Of a DNA stretch of 64,000 nucleotides, positions 1-9,216 are shown piece by piece. Below the pieces are notes generated by a model. That model did no database searches and was not told the DNA's origin. It saw only the letters and a program-made list of their open reading frames with translations. The DNA comes from Brumicola pallidula DSM 14239 = ACAM 615 (GTDB taxonomy: Bacteria > Pseudomonadota > Gammaproteobacteria > Enterobacterales > Alteromonadaceae): NCBI RefSeq assembly GCF_000428905.1, contig NZ_AUAV01000016.1:90199-154198 (forward strand), in the 5' to 3' direction. Every line of letters starts with the position of its first letter. Within the stretch, counting starts at the first letter, position 1. The position numbers and the translations under genes are program-made.

Positions 1-1
1 A

Positions 2-52
2 GATGGTTACGGCTGGTATCTTGAATTCGAAGGATGTGAAGACAAAAAATAA
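2..52 (+). CDS. 3' end of an unidentified gene (partial)
   Basis: An open frame enters from the left edge and ends at a TAA, giving a 16-residue tail rich in aromatic and acidic residues (DGYGWYLEFEG...). Too little remains to assign a family. It ends about 30 bases before the convergent ccdB stop. It could equally be a chance open frame. Confidence 0.3.
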   Translation, partial: DGYGWYLEFEGCEDKK

Positions 53-84
53 AGCCCGCGAGTGTGAGGCATTGAATTCAACCT

Positions 85-393
85 CTATATCCCAGTGAAT
101 AACGCATCGTGGGCGGCTAACAGCGACTCTCGATTATCAGATATATTCTCAACGAATTCTTGTAATCTACTTTCTTCGATTGTTGCTATAACGTTTAAAC
201 AAACGAAATTTTTCTTGGACGAAATTGTTATTGGGACGCTTATTTTGTCGAATGCAATTGATTCATCACTGCAAACAAATGCGACTATTCGAGAAGTTAA
301 ACCATCAAATAATTTATTCTGTAGTGAACAAACGTAAGGATAACGTTTTCTGCCTTTAACTACGGGATTCACATAGATATCGAACTGGTTCAC
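85..393 (-). CDS. ccdB: CcdB-family toxin (copy 1)
   Basis: This 102-residue protein starts MNQFDIYVNP, the standard CcdB opening. It ends in ...FTGI, keeping the terminal Gly-Ile that CcdB uses to poison DNA gyrase. In the known family the toxin traps gyrase on cleaved DNA and is neutralised by CcdA. Length matches the F-plasmid toxin (101 residues). It lies 16 bases downstream of a ccdA antitoxin gene in the same direction, so the two form a normal antitoxin-first operon. The intact C-terminus suggests an active toxin, but this is inference. A second, diverged ccdAB pair lies about 0.5 kb upstream. Confidence 0.9.
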   Translation of the reverse strand: MNQFDIYVNPVVKGRKRYPYVCSLQNKLFDGLTSRIVAFVCSDESIAFDKISVPITISSKKNFVCLNVIATIEESRLQEFVENISDNRESLLAAHDALFTGI

Positions 394-409
394 TTATCGC
401 TTTCCCAAA

Positions 410-634
410 TTAAATGCATAGATCGCAGTCATCAAATGGCAGACCATCAGAAGCAATATACTGATTATATGTCTCTGTTTTCTGTTTATTACGCTCTTTC
501 CATTTAGTCTCTAGCTCTGACTTCAGCGCAATTTCTAAGCTGTTGCTGAGATTTATACCGAGGCGTTTTGCGTCCTCTGTCACAGTCTTATCTAAATATA
601 CGTTTACTCTAACTTTTTCTTTGGCAGTACCCAT
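410..634 (-). CDS. ccdA: CcdA-family antitoxin (copy 1)
   Basis: This 74-residue protein has an N-terminal ribbon-helix-helix segment (VRVNVYLDKTVTEDAKRLGINLS, residues about 8-30) of the type that binds its own operator. A charged C-terminal tail follows, which in this family wraps the toxin. The tail ends FDDCDLCI rather than the more usual F-S-D-E-Y-R-x-L ending of copy 2, so the toxin-binding end has diverged. It precedes ccdB by 16 bases. A pair of ATGCGYA repeats lies 24-44 bases upstream of the start and is probably the operator. Confidence 0.88.
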   Translation of the reverse strand: MGTAKEKVRVNVYLDKTVTEDAKRLGINLSNSLEIALKSELETKWKERNKQKTETYNQYIASDGLPFDDCDLCI

Positions 635-656
635 GACTTATCTCTACGTAAATTAC

Positions 657-679
657 TATGCGTACAGTATAATGCGCAC
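657..679 (-). promoter_or_regulatory. Putative operator/promoter of ccdAB copy 1
   Basis: On the minus strand this reads TGCGCAT, seven bases, TACGCAT. A TATACT-like -10 element sits between the two repeats, just ahead of ccdA. The repeats resemble the TGCGCAT pair in front of the second ccdAB operon. An autoregulatory CcdA site is inferred from position and similarity. Confidence 0.5.
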
Positions 680-921
680 AAACATTTTATCAACTATAAA
701 CCAAACTTTTCTTATACGTTCGCTACAGGCTTGTTCACTCTGAATTAACTTATCACGCAATTTAGCGATTAATGACCGCCGGTCAAGTTTAAGTGATCGT
801 ATGGTTATTTTTAGCTCAATATAGCCTATTGTTCAAATCCTCTTACGTCGGCTTTAGGTCGAAAACTTACCAAAAGCTAGTTGCACGGCTAACGGAAGCA
901 AAGCCCCCTAAATAAGCAGAT

Positions 922-1239
922 TTAAATACCGGTGAAAGCAAAATCCAATGCATCGATAATATGGTGCCTTTGCAGTTCAATGGTTCCTAACGGCTGCTTT
1001 AGAAGCCGTTTTGGCATTGATGTTAGCTGAGGTGTAACTAGTAAGTATTGCCTATCATTGTATTCAATTAACGGCGTCAACTTTTTCATTGCTTGATTAG
1101 ACATAACTTCAGCATTTGCTAGGGGAATTATTAGTCTAGTGGCTAAGTCGTTTATTATTGAATGTTGGATATCGACGATATAAGGGAAAGCCTCTTTAGT
1201 TTTCTGAGATGGGTTTCTATAGATTTCAAATTGAGCCAT
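922..1239 (-). CDS. ccdB: CcdB-family toxin (copy 2)
   Basis: This 105-residue protein opens MAQFEIYRNP and ends ...FAFTGI, both diagnostic of CcdB gyrase poisons. Its start codon overlaps the ccdA stop by one base (TAATG), so the pair is translationally coupled. It is clearly diverged from the copy at 85-393 in the middle of the protein. The two loci are therefore old paralogues or separate acquisitions rather than a recent tandem copy. The Gly-Ile end needed for gyrase attack is kept. Confidence 0.92.
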   Translation of the reverse strand: MAQFEIYRNPSQKTKEAFPYIVDIQHSIINDLATRLIIPLANAEVMSNQAMKKLTPLIEYNDRQYLLVTPQLTSMPKRLLKQPLGTIELQRHHIIDALDFAFTGI

Positions 1240-1484
1240 TAAAGTTCTCTGTATTCGTCACTGAAACAACCATTTGCTTCTATATATTTGTTGTAAGCCG
1301 AGATGGCGGTTTTGTTCTCCGCTTTCCATCTCTCACTTTCAAATATGGCTAATTTCTCATTTAGCGCGTGTTCAAGCGTAGCAGAAAGATTAACGTTTAA
1401 TTTTTTCGAGCGTTGTAATAAATCGCTATTAACCGATAAATTAGTTGGTTTTTTAGGGGCGTTGATATCGTAAAGATGACTCAT
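1239..1484 (-). CDS. ccdA: CcdA-family antitoxin (copy 2)
   Basis: This 81-residue protein has a short N-terminal extension, then a ribbon-helix-helix region (NLSVNSDLLQRSKKLNVNLS, about residues 15-34). Its C-terminus (AYNKYIEANGCFSDEYREL) is the classic toxin-binding tail of CcdA. It is translationally coupled to ccdB through a one-base overlap. A perfect palindromic pair of ATGCGCAT sits 31-50 bases upstream of the start and fits an autoregulatory operator. Confidence 0.9.
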   Translation of the reverse strand: MSHLYDINAPKKPTNLSVNSDLLQRSKKLNVNLSATLEHALNEKLAIFESERWKAENKTAISAYNKYIEANGCFSDEYREL

Positions 1485-1514
1485 AAGTTTTTCCTTGTTG
1501 TTCAGCCCACCATT

Positions 1515-1534
1515 ATGCGCATTTCGATGCGCAT
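1515..1534 (-). promoter_or_regulatory. Palindromic operator of ccdAB copy 2
   Basis: Two copies of the self-complementary octamer ATGCGCAT are separated by TTCG, giving a perfect 20-base inverted repeat just upstream of ccdA copy 2. The related arrangement before copy 1 (657-679) supports a role as a CcdA or CcdA-CcdB binding site. Binding is inferred, not shown. Confidence 0.6.
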
Positions 1535-1867
1535 TGTACAGAGTGAGGTTTAAGCGGTTAGTTGGAGCAAAATCTGGGCAATAAGCTCTGGTTACTAGTT
1601 AGGCCAAGCAAATTTTCGTTGTGGCGCTAAACGAGCTATTAAGTCAATCACTATCGGCCGTATTTTTGTCGTTCCATAGTAGCTCAACGGGAGGACTATA
1701 GTTTTTACAACATCCGCTCATCTCCAATGGTGATCCTTAGACAGATTCACATCGACTGGTCCCTTTGAGCACCGAGCCGCCAGTCCACAGGAAGCGGTCT
1801 TTCAGGTGATTTCTATAAAAAATAAAGTATATATTCAAGGCGAACTTAATTTTCTTTGCCATTAAGC

Positions 1868-1885
1868 TGACTAAAAAATTAGTCA
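1868..1885. promoter_or_regulatory. Inverted repeat upstream of the butanediol-type dehydrogenase
   Basis: TGACTAA, four A residues, TTAGTCA form a perfect 7-base inverted repeat 85 bases before the dehydrogenase start. Its spacing suits a dimeric regulator. No regulator gene lies next to it, so which protein would bind is unknown. Confidence 0.4.
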
Positions 1886-1970
1886 AATCACCTAAACACC
1901 AATGAAATCCATCTCTGTTGCATGGATCAGGTATGTGGTTTATGATAAAAATCCTCATAAGGAGATTCAA

Positions 1971-3029
1971 ATGAAAGCTGCTCGTTTTTACGACAAAGGT
2001 GATATTCGGATCGAAGACATCCCCGAACCGACCATAGAATCAGGAACTGTTGGCATAGATGTAGCCTGGTGCGGTATCTGTGGTACCGATTTGCATGAAT
2101 TCATGGAGGGGCCAATCTTTATTCCTCCGTGTGGCCACCCCCACCCGGTGTCCGGAGAATCTGCGCCGATAACAATGGGACATGAGTTTTCAGGTGTGGT
2201 TTATGCTGTTGGTGACGGTGTAGACGATATTGAAATCGGTCAGCACGTTGTGGTTGAACCTTATATTATTGCGGATGATGTAGACACGGGCCCGGGTGAG
2301 AGTTATCAGTTGTCCAAAAACATGAACTTTATTGGCCTTGGTGGCCACGGCGGTGGCTTATCCGAAAAAATAGCAGTCAAACGTCGCTGGGTGCATCCGA
2401 TTTCCGACGCCATTCCCCTCGATCAAGCTGCTTTGATTGAACCGCTTACTGTTGGCTATCATGCGTTTGTTCGCAGTGGCGCCAAAGCCGGCGATATTGC
2501 TCTGGTTGGCGGTGGAGGACCCATTGGCCTGTTACTGGCGGCTGTATTAAAGGCCAAGGGTATAACCGTTATCCTCACGGAATTGAGCGCAAAGCGTAAG
2601 GAGAAAGCGGTAGAAACCGGCGTTTCGGATTATGTTTTAGATCCCTCTGAAGTAAACGTAACCGAAGAGGTTATGCGGATTACTAAGGATCGTGGTGTGG
2701 ATGTTGCTTTCGAATGCACCAGTGTCAATGAAGTACTGGATATGCTGGTAGAGACGACAAAACCCGGTGGGACCGTTGTGATAGTGTCTATATGGAGCCA
2801 TCCGGCAACGGTGAATGTTCATAGCGTCGTGATGAAAGAACTGGACGTTCGCGGAACGATTGCTTATGCAAATAACCATGAAGAAACTATCAAGCTGGTG
2901 GAGGAAGGCAAAGTTAATTTGGAACCTTTCATTACCCAGCGAATTAAACTCGATGATTTGGTTGCTGAAGGTTTCGAGAGGCTTATCCACAACAATGAGT
3001 CAGCTGTAAAGATAATTGTTCATATATAA
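1971..3029 (+). CDS. Zinc-type alcohol dehydrogenase, (R,R)-butanediol dehydrogenase-like
   Basis: This is a 352-residue medium-chain dehydrogenase. The catalytic zinc region is visible (CGICGTDLHEF and GHEFSG). So is the Rossmann glycine motif (GGGGPIGLL). The compact region between catalytic and cofactor domains lacks the four-cysteine structural zinc loop, as in the 2,3-butanediol dehydrogenase branch. These enzymes interconvert acetoin or diacetyl and butanediol with NAD(H) in the cytosol. A longer open frame starts at 1902, but the ATG at 1971 follows AAGGAG at normal distance and matches family starts (MKAARFYDKGDI). It stands alone with a palindrome upstream. Substrate assignment is by family only. 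Confidence 0.85.
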   Translation: MKAARFYDKGDIRIEDIPEPTIESGTVGIDVAWCGICGTDLHEFMEGPIFIPPCGHPHPVSGESAPITMGHEFSGVVYAVGDGVDDIEIGQHVVVEPYIIADDVDTGPGESYQLSKNMNFIGLGGHGGGLSEKIAVKRRWVHPISDAIPLDQAALIEPLTVGYHAFVRSGAKAGDIALVGGGGPIGLLLAAVLKAKGITVILTELSAKRKEKAVETGVSDYVLDPSEVNVTEEVMRITKDRGVDVAFECTSVNEVLDMLVETTKPGGTVVIVSIWSHPATVNVHSVVMKELDVRGTIAYANNHEETIKLVEEGKVNLEPFITQRIKLDDLVAEGFERLIHNNESAVKIIVHI

Positions 3030-3685
3030 CAGACGTCGGTATATAAGAAATTAAGAGTAATTTGAGGCTGTATGTCTCTAGCCTGCGATGTGTTCGCCAC
3101 TGTTGTCCTTTTAGCTACGCAAGCTCATAACAGCTTTCGGTCTAAACAGGTTTTCAACAGTTTGGTTTAACCAAGTATTATCGCTTTCATTTTGTATAGC
3201 GCTTAAAAACTCTCTATTTGTTATTAATTATCTAATCTTGCCGGCTACTTATTGTTTAATGGCAAGCGCTACACTGCTTGGTTTTATATCCGTTCACCTT
3301 CTCTACTAATGACGCAGACTTGAACAACATTTTTTGCTAAATTGATATCTATTACGGTGCACTTTTGCATTGCATGGATCCTTTTGTTTTAGTCGACTTA
3401 CCACCTTAGCTAAATAGGGTGGGGGATCTACACATCGATTTCTGCACAAATTCGCGTAAAAAATTTAAGTGTCAATGACGGCTTGTGGTAACGAGCCGAT
3501 AATCGGCAGCGAGCGAAGAGCGCAAGTTCAAGCAACGTGTGATTTTTTAGATTTGTTGATATTTTTGGTTGGCATCCTAACGTCAAGCGATTCGACATTA
3601 GATAATCCCTAATCAAAAAATTCATGAACGCCACCAAAGCGGCGACAGAAGTTAGCAGTCACAACATCCAAGGAATACAAGTTCT
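3030..3685. other. 656-base intergenic region, no convincing gene
   Basis: No gene here has family resemblance. A short minus-strand open frame (3428-3637) has no recognisable features or good ribosome site. A hairpin with arms CCACCTTA and TAGGGTGG at 3402-3423 is the only clear structure and has no T tract. The end near 3625-3660 resembles the sequence at 61,575-61,605 (GCCACC-A-AAGC-G-GC and CAGTCAC), hinting at dispersed non-coding relics. Confidence 0.5.
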
Positions 3686-6235
3686 ATGACGAAAGTAAGT
3701 GAAAATGCTACAAGCGTTCAAATGAAAGCCAAGAATGTTGCCTGTGATCCTGACCACTGTATTCAGGTGCGGGGTGCACGCGTTCATAATTTGAAGAATA
3801 TCGATGTGGACCTGCCTCGCAACGCACTTGTGGTTTTTACTGGCATATCTGGTTCGGGAAAGTCGTCGCTTGCCTTTGGGACGTTGTTTGCGGAATCACA
3901 ACGTCGCTTTCTTGATTCAGTCTCACCCTATGCCCGTCGATTGATTGACCAAGTTGATGAACCCGACGTTGATACAATAGACGGCCTGCCGCCAGCGGTC
4001 GCCCTGCAACAGCAACGAGGCACACCATCAGTTCGATCATTTGTTGGCAGTGTCACGAGGATTTCGACTGCCCTGCGCATGCTCTATTCTCGTGCTGGGA
4101 AATATCCCCGCGGTCAAAACATACTTTACGCGGACGCTTTCTCTGCCAATACACCACAAGGCGCGTGTAATAAATGTCATGGTATTGGGCGTGTGTTTGA
4201 AGTAACTGAAAAGTTGCTAGTTCCCGACGATACAAAGACGATCCGAGAGCGGGCAATTGCCGCGTGGCCACCTGCTTGGCAGGGGCAAAATCTTAGCCGC
4301 ATACTTGTTTCACTCGGGTACGACATCGACAAACCATGGAAAACGCTTCCGAAAAAAACACGAGATTGGATCCTATTTACTGACGAGACACCTGTTGTAC
4401 CGGTTTACCCAGAATACAATTTTGCACGAATTAGCGAGGCAATCGAAAAAGGTGAAGAACCCCATTACATGGGCAAGTTTTCGAGCGCCAGACGTTTCAT
4501 CCTGCAATCCTTTGCCACGACCCAAAGCCCGAGGACAAAAAAACGCGTTTCCCAGTTCATGCAGATTTCTAAGTGCCCAGATTGCAATGGCAAAAAACTA
4601 AAACGAGAATCACTTTCGGTGAAGTTTGCGGGACTCGATATTGGTGAGTTGTCTCGGTTGACGCTAACGGAACTGGCTCGATTGCTGGGTGATGCTGCCA
4701 ATGTAAATCCAGCAGACAGTGATCTGCATCCAGAAAAAGCCATCGTCGCTCAACGGATTGCCCGTGATATTCTCGTCCGTGTCAAAGCACTCACCAGACT
4801 TGGATTAGGATACCTGTCGCTCGAACGCAGCACACCAACCTTGTCCCCTGGTGAGCTGCAACGTTTGCGTCTGGCAACACAGATCCACTCGCAACTGTTC
4901 GGCGTTGTTTATGTTCTCGACGAACCGTCGGCAGGTTTGCACCCTGCCGACACGCAAGCATTATTAGGTGCGCTGGATGAACTGATACTAGCGGGCAATT
5001 CCTTATTCGTTGTTGAGCATGATGTTAGCGTTATTCGACATGCTGACTGGATTGTAGATGTTGGGCCAGACGCAGGAACTCATGGTGGTGAAGTTATATA
5101 TAGCGGTCCGATAGACGGTTTGCGCAAAGTCACTAAATCGCATACCCGTCGATTTCTTTTTACAGCCGATGCTGCAGCGAAACCACTGCCGCGCCAACCA
5201 ACCGGTTGGCTGAAATTAGCGGGTATTGAAAGAAATAACCTTCAAGGGCTCAATGTCGAGTTTCCGCTGGGCGTGATGACGACCGTTACCGGCGTGTCAG
5301 GTTCGGGCAAGTCTAGCCTCGTGAGTCAGGCACTTGTGGAACTCGTCTACGATGCACTGGGACAGAAAAAAACTATCGAGGTCCCAAATAGCGAGGTCGA
5401 GTTACTGGAACGGGAGATTGAGACCTCTACGGGCGGTCGGATTGTTGATGGGATGCAACATTTACGACGAATGGTGACGGTTGATCAGAAGGCGATCGGT
5501 CGCACTCCCCGTTCAAACCTTGCTACCTACACCAGTTTGTTTGACCACGTGCGCAAGTTATTCGCGTCGACTCGCAAATCGAAAGTACGGCGTTACGATG
5601 TCGGACGTTTTTCATTTAACGTTGTAAAGGGCCGCTGCTCGAATTGCGAAGGAGTCGGTTTTGTGAGTGTCGAACTGCTGTTTCTTCCCAGCGTATATTC
5701 ACCTTGTCCGGTATGCCGAGGTCAGCGTTACAACGACAAGACACTTGAAGTCACTTACCGTGGTAAAAATATCGCTGAAGTTCTCGAGTTGACCGTCGAG
5801 TCGGCGCATGATTTTTTTGAAAATGAACCTCCAATATTACGGGCATTAGACGCGTTACTGCAAGTTGGGCTCGGCTATCTGCGACTCGGACAGCCCGCAA
5901 CTGAACTGTCTGGTGGAGAAGCCCAACGAATTAAACTCGCAACCGAACTCCAGCGAACACAACGCGGCGATACCCTTTACGTTCTCGATGAACCAACCAA
6001 CGGCTTGCATCCAGCAGACGTGTCGATGTTGATGTCGCAATTGAATGAACTGGTTGACGCAGGCAACACCGTCATCATGGTCGAACATGATATGCAGGCT
6101 GCCAGCAGTAGTGACTGGGTTATCGACATCGGCCCTGGTGCAGGGGATGAAGGCGGACTTGTTGTTGCCCAAGGTTCACCTGCGAAAGTAGCCAAATCGA
6201 AGACTAGCCGAACAGCTCCTTTTTTACTGACGTAG
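3686..6235 (+). CDS. UvrA-like ABC ATPase lacking the UvrB-binding domain
   Basis: This 849-residue protein has two UvrA-type ATPase halves. The first has Walker A (GISGSGKSS, residues 53-61), signature (LSPGE, 386-390) and Walker B ([11 protein letters not shown], 410-420). The second has Walker A (GVSGSGKSS, 536-544), signature (LSGGE, 741-745) and Walker B ([11 protein letters not shown], 766-776). Zinc modules CNKC 161/CPDC 297 and CSNC 651/CPVC 674 are present. Canonical UvrA (about 940 residues) carries a UvrB-binding domain and a further zinc module between the first Q-loop region and the segment equivalent to residue 150. Here that stretch is missing (residue 135 runs straight to 155). 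This fits the short UvrA classes linked to DNA-damaging antibiotic tolerance rather than standard excision repair. AAGGA precedes the ATG. No partner gene is adjacent. Confidence 0.88.
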   Translation: MTKVSENATSVQMKAKNVACDPDHCIQVRGARVHNLKNIDVDLPRNALVVFTGISGSGKSSLAFGTLFAESQRRFLDSVSPYARRLIDQVDEPDVDTIDGLPPAVALQQQRGTPSVRSFVGSVTRISTALRMLYSRAGKYPRGQNILYADAFSANTPQGACNKCHGIGRVFEVTEKLLVPDDTKTIRERAIAAWPPAWQGQNLSRILVSLGYDIDKPWKTLPKKTRDWILFTDETPVVPVYPEYNFARISEAIEKGEEPHYMGKFSSARRFILQSFATTQSPRTKKRVSQFMQISKCPDCNGKKLKRESLSVKFAGLDIGELSRLTLTELARLLGDAANVNPADSDLHPEKAIVAQRIARDILVRVKALTRLGLGYLSLERSTPTLSPGELQRLRLATQIHSQLFGVVYVLDEPSAGLHPADTQALLGALDELILAGNSLFVVEHDVSVIRHADWIVDVGPDAGTHGGEVIYSGPIDGLRKVTKSHTRRFLFTADAAAKPLPRQPTGWLKLAGIERNNLQGLNVEFPLGVMTTVTGVSGSGKSSLVSQALVELVYDALGQKKTIEVPNSEVELLEREIETSTGGRIVDGMQHLRRMVTVDQKAIGRTPRSNLATYTSLFDHVRKLFASTRKSKVRRYDVGRFSFNVVKGRCSNCEGVGFVSVELLFLPSVYSPCPVCRGQRYNDKTLEVTYRGKNIAEVLELTVESAHDFFENEPPILRALDALLQVGLGYLRLGQPATELSGGEAQRIKLATELQRTQRGDTLYVLDEPTNGLHPADVSMLMSQLNELVDAGNTVIMVEHDMQAASSSDWVIDIGPGAGDEGGLVVAQGSPAKVAKSKTSRTAPFLLT

Positions 6236-6238
6236 TGT

Positions 6239-6290
6239 AAATCGTCAGGTAATATGACTGTAAGGACTGGATCAAAATATTGACGATTTT
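6239..6290 (+). terminator. Inverted repeat with T run after the UvrA-like gene
   Basis: AAATCGTCA and TGACGATTT form perfect 9-base arms just after the stop codon, followed by one more T. The 33-base loop is long for a factor-independent terminator, so this is a tentative call. Confidence 0.3.
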
Positions 6291-6343
6291 GCAGCTAAAC
6301 CGCCTACATTCTCTCATCTATCTTTTTATGCTTTGCATATTTA

Positions 6344-8728
6344 TTAATTTATTGATTGTGTTTTCAACCGTAGTGCATTTGCAATTACAGAAACTGAGCT
6401 AAAGCTCATAGCAAGTGCTGCAATCATAGGCGATAATAATATTCCAAAAAATGGGTATAATAAACCGGCTGCTATAGGGATCCCGAGGGAATTGTAAATT
6501 AAAGCAAAAAACAGATTCTGTTTAATGTTACCCATCACGGCGTGACTTAAATTCGTAGCTTTTACAATGCCCTGCAAATCTCCTCGAACGAGTGTTATCA
6601 TTGCGCTCTCAATGGCTACATCAGTTCCCGTACCCATGGCAATGCCAACATCACTTTTTGCTAGTGCTGGAGCGTCGTTTATACCATCACCAGCCATTGC
6701 GACAACTTTTCCTTGTTGCTGTAATTTTGTTACTTCCTTGAGTTTGTCTTCTGGTAACATACCCGCTTTAAAATCGGCAAGATTGAGTTCAGTGGCCACC
6801 GCCTGAGCGGTGTCGTAATTGTCGCCGGTGAGCATTATCACAGTAATGCCTTTATCTTGTAGTTCCTTTATAGCTTTAGCACTTGTTGCTTTAACTTTAT
6901 CACCAATAACTACATACCCAGCTACGCTGCCACTTATGGCTAAATAAGAAACGGTCTTGCCTTGTTTCTGAAAAGATTGTACTTCGGCTTCCATTTCTGA
7001 AGAAACAGTAGCGTTTGCGTACTCCATCATTTTGACGTTTCCTAAATCTAGCTTTTTGCCATCAACGGTTCCTTCCACCCCTTTTCCGGCTACTGCACTA
7101 AAGTTTTCAGTTTTTGAAATGTCGACTTTCTGTTGCTTGCCATATTTTACGGTAGCTACTGCAAGCGGATGCTCGCTCGAACTATTTAGCGATGCAATAA
7201 AATGTAGAACTTCGCTTTCGCTGAAATTGGAAGCAAATACACCGATTTTCTCAACGGTTGGTTTTCCTTCAGTAATCGTGCCTGTTTTATCTACAATAAG
7301 CGTGTCTACTTTGTCTAATTTCTCAAGCGCTTCGGCATTTTTAATCAAAACTCCATTTTGAGCGCCTTTACCAACGCCAACCATCACAGACATAGGCGTT
7401 GCTAAGCCCAATGCGCAAGGACAAGCAATAATCAATACAGCGATAGCATTTACCAAGGCAAATACATAAGCGGGTTCTGGTCCCCAAATTGCCCAAACTG
7501 CAAACGTGATCAAAGAAATTGTCACAACCACCGGAACGAAATATCCGGCAACGGTATCTGCTAATTTTTGGATAGGAGCACGGCTGCGACTGGCGTCGTT
7601 TACCATATGTATGATTTGAGAAAGTAAGGTCTCGCTCCCCACTTTTTCGGCTTTCATTAAAAAAGATTGATTGCCATTTATAGTGCCACTGATTACTTTA
7701 TCGTCCTGTACTTTATCTATGGGAATAGGTTCGCCTGAAATCATAGATTCATCAACGGTGGTTTTACCTTCGGTAATTACACCGTCGACAGGAATTTTTT
7801 CACCGGGTTTAACGCGTAAAACATCGCCTTTCTCAATCTTGTCAATGGAAACTTCTTCTTCAGTGCCATTCACGACAAGGACTGCTTTGTTGGGTGCAAT
7901 TTTCAGCAGTTTTTTTACTGCGGAATTCGTTTTGCTGTGGGCTCCTGCTTCTAAAACCTGCCCCATCAACACTAATGTAAGAATTACCGTGGCGGCTTCA
8001 AAGTAAACGTGCACGGCGCCAGATCCGGTTTTAAATTGGGCTGGGAAGAAGTCTGGAAATAATATTCCGAAAACACTAAATAGCCACGCCACGCTGGCCC
8101 CAATGCCAATAAGTGTGAACATGTTAAGATTCCATGTTTTGATGCTTTTATAGGCGCGCTCAAAGAACATCCACGTGGCATAAAATACAACGGGGATTGA
8201 CAGTGTAAACTGGATCCAATTCCACCACTTTTGTTCCATGATATCGTACAGTGGATTATTAGGGATCATCTCGCTCATCGCAATCAAGAAAATCGGTAAA
8301 GTAAATCCTAATGCTATCCAGAATTTCTGTAAGAGCTTTTTATAGGTCTTATCTTCAGAAGAAGCATCTGCTTGCAAAGGCACCAAATCCATACCGCATA
8401 CGGGACAATCGCCAGATTTGTCGTAGGTTTTGTCGCCCTCACAGTGCATGGGACAATAAAATATTCCAGTTCCTTTAGCTTTTTCCTTTTTTACTTTTGG
8501 CGTTTTAGGCTGTTCTCCCAGTTTATGAATGCTGTAGGAGGCGCCGTCGTCGTTCATCGCTTTTTGAAAGGTTTCAATAGGAATGTGAGATGCCATCTCG
8601 ATAGTTGCCTGTGCTTTTTCTAAATCGACTGACGCATTGGTCACACCTTCCACTTTAGAAAGTGTTTGCGCTACGCGATCACGACAACCGTTGCCGGTCA
8701 ATCCTTGTATGTGGTAGGCGTGTTTCAT
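6344..8728 (-). CDS. copA: Copper-translocating P1B-type ATPase with heavy-metal-binding zinc-ribbon-like domain
   Basis: This 794-residue pump exports Cu(I) across the inner membrane. An N-terminal HMA-like domain (residues 1-70) has only one cysteine (TGNGC, C15) instead of CxxC. It is followed by a CPMH...CPVCGMDL metal-binding ribbon at about residues 93-116. Then come the membrane segments with ACPCALG, the actuator ISGEP, phosphorylation site DKTGT, SEHP and GDGINDAP. The CPC and class-1B layout indicate copper or silver. A longer frame starts at 8755, but the ATG at 8728 has AAAGGA at correct spacing. Low GC and this domain order recall Bacteroidetes CopA proteins, suggesting transfer. 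No CueR-type gene or clear copper box was seen nearby. Confidence 0.88.
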   Translation of the reverse strand: MKHAYHIQGLTGNGCRDRVAQTLSKVEGVTNASVDLEKAQATIEMASHIPIETFQKAMNDDGASYSIHKLGEQPKTPKVKKEKAKGTGIFYCPMHCEGDKTYDKSGDCPVCGMDLVPLQADASSEDKTYKKLLQKFWIALGFTLPIFLIAMSEMIPNNPLYDIMEQKWWNWIQFTLSIPVVFYATWMFFERAYKSIKTWNLNMFTLIGIGASVAWLFSVFGILFPDFFPAQFKTGSGAVHVYFEAATVILTLVLMGQVLEAGAHSKTNSAVKKLLKIAPNKAVLVVNGTEEEVSIDKIEKGDVLRVKPGEKIPVDGVITEGKTTVDESMISGEPIPIDKVQDDKVISGTINGNQSFLMKAEKVGSETLLSQIIHMVNDASRSRAPIQKLADTVAGYFVPVVVTISLITFAVWAIWGPEPAYVFALVNAIAVLIIACPCALGLATPMSVMVGVGKGAQNGVLIKNAEALEKLDKVDTLIVDKTGTITEGKPTVEKIGVFASNFSESEVLHFIASLNSSSEHPLAVATVKYGKQQKVDISKTENFSAVAGKGVEGTVDGKKLDLGNVKMMEYANATVSSEMEAEVQSFQKQGKTVSYLAISGSVAGYVVIGDKVKATSAKAIKELQDKGITVIMLTGDNYDTAQAVATELNLADFKAGMLPEDKLKEVTKLQQQGKVVAMAGDGINDAPALAKSDVGIAMGTGTDVAIESAMITLVRGDLQGIVKATNLSHAVMGNIKQNLFFALIYNSLGIPIAAGLLYPFFGILLSPMIAALAMSFSSVSVIANALRLKTQSIN

Positions 8729-9216
8729 TTTATTTCCTTTTTCAATAGGGTGCATATGATAGTTACTAATTTTTTGCGGTAGTGCTTAATCAAAAGCTTC
8801 TATTTAGTATAAGAAAGATAATACACATACCAGTTCTATTCAACAGCTTGCAATTTTACTGGTTCCAAGCCTTTCGAACTGATTGTTTGTAAAGATTGGT
8901 AGTAGGTCAAAATATGGTTCAGCTTACATTAATCTGCGTTCGTGCATCTAATCGTCAAAACTAGTCTCAACAAGCGTGCAGAGTCTCACTTGCTTATCTT
9001 TGCGTGTACGCGGTGATGATTCTGACGCACCCTCACGCTATACAAATTTTGGTAATTATTTCCCTTGCTCAGACAAGGTCTCTTTCAGATAGTGCAGCAA
9101 TCGATAATATTGGTAGTGCCAGAGCAATTTATATATGCGCAATGGACGCAAATGTGACGCGGAGTATAGAAACGTCTACGCTGTACAGTATGACTACATC
9201 CAATAAAGGCTGATTT
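8729..9216. other. 488-base intergenic region
   Basis: It separates the divergent copA and DUF748 genes and should contain both promoters. Short open frames are present (for example 9004-9213), but none has a recognisable family or ribosome site. No clear repeat or terminator was found. Confidence 0.5.

Noticed and set aside
635..1600. Integron cassette array carrying the toxin-antitoxin pairs
   Set aside because: I looked for attC-type core sites (GTTRRRY and RYYYAAC with symmetry) around both ccd loci and found no convincing pair, and no integrase is in the window.
1737..1970. Minus-strand open frame of 77 codons before the dehydrogenase
   Set aside because: It overlaps the promoter region, has no ribosome site and resembles no family.
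3428..3637. Minus-strand open frame of 69 codons
   Set aside because: Composition and lack of a ribosome site suggest a chance frame within a relic-rich gap.
9004..9213. 69-codon frame just before the DUF748 gene
   Set aside because: It has a poor start, no family pattern and ends in the ribosome site region of the next gene.
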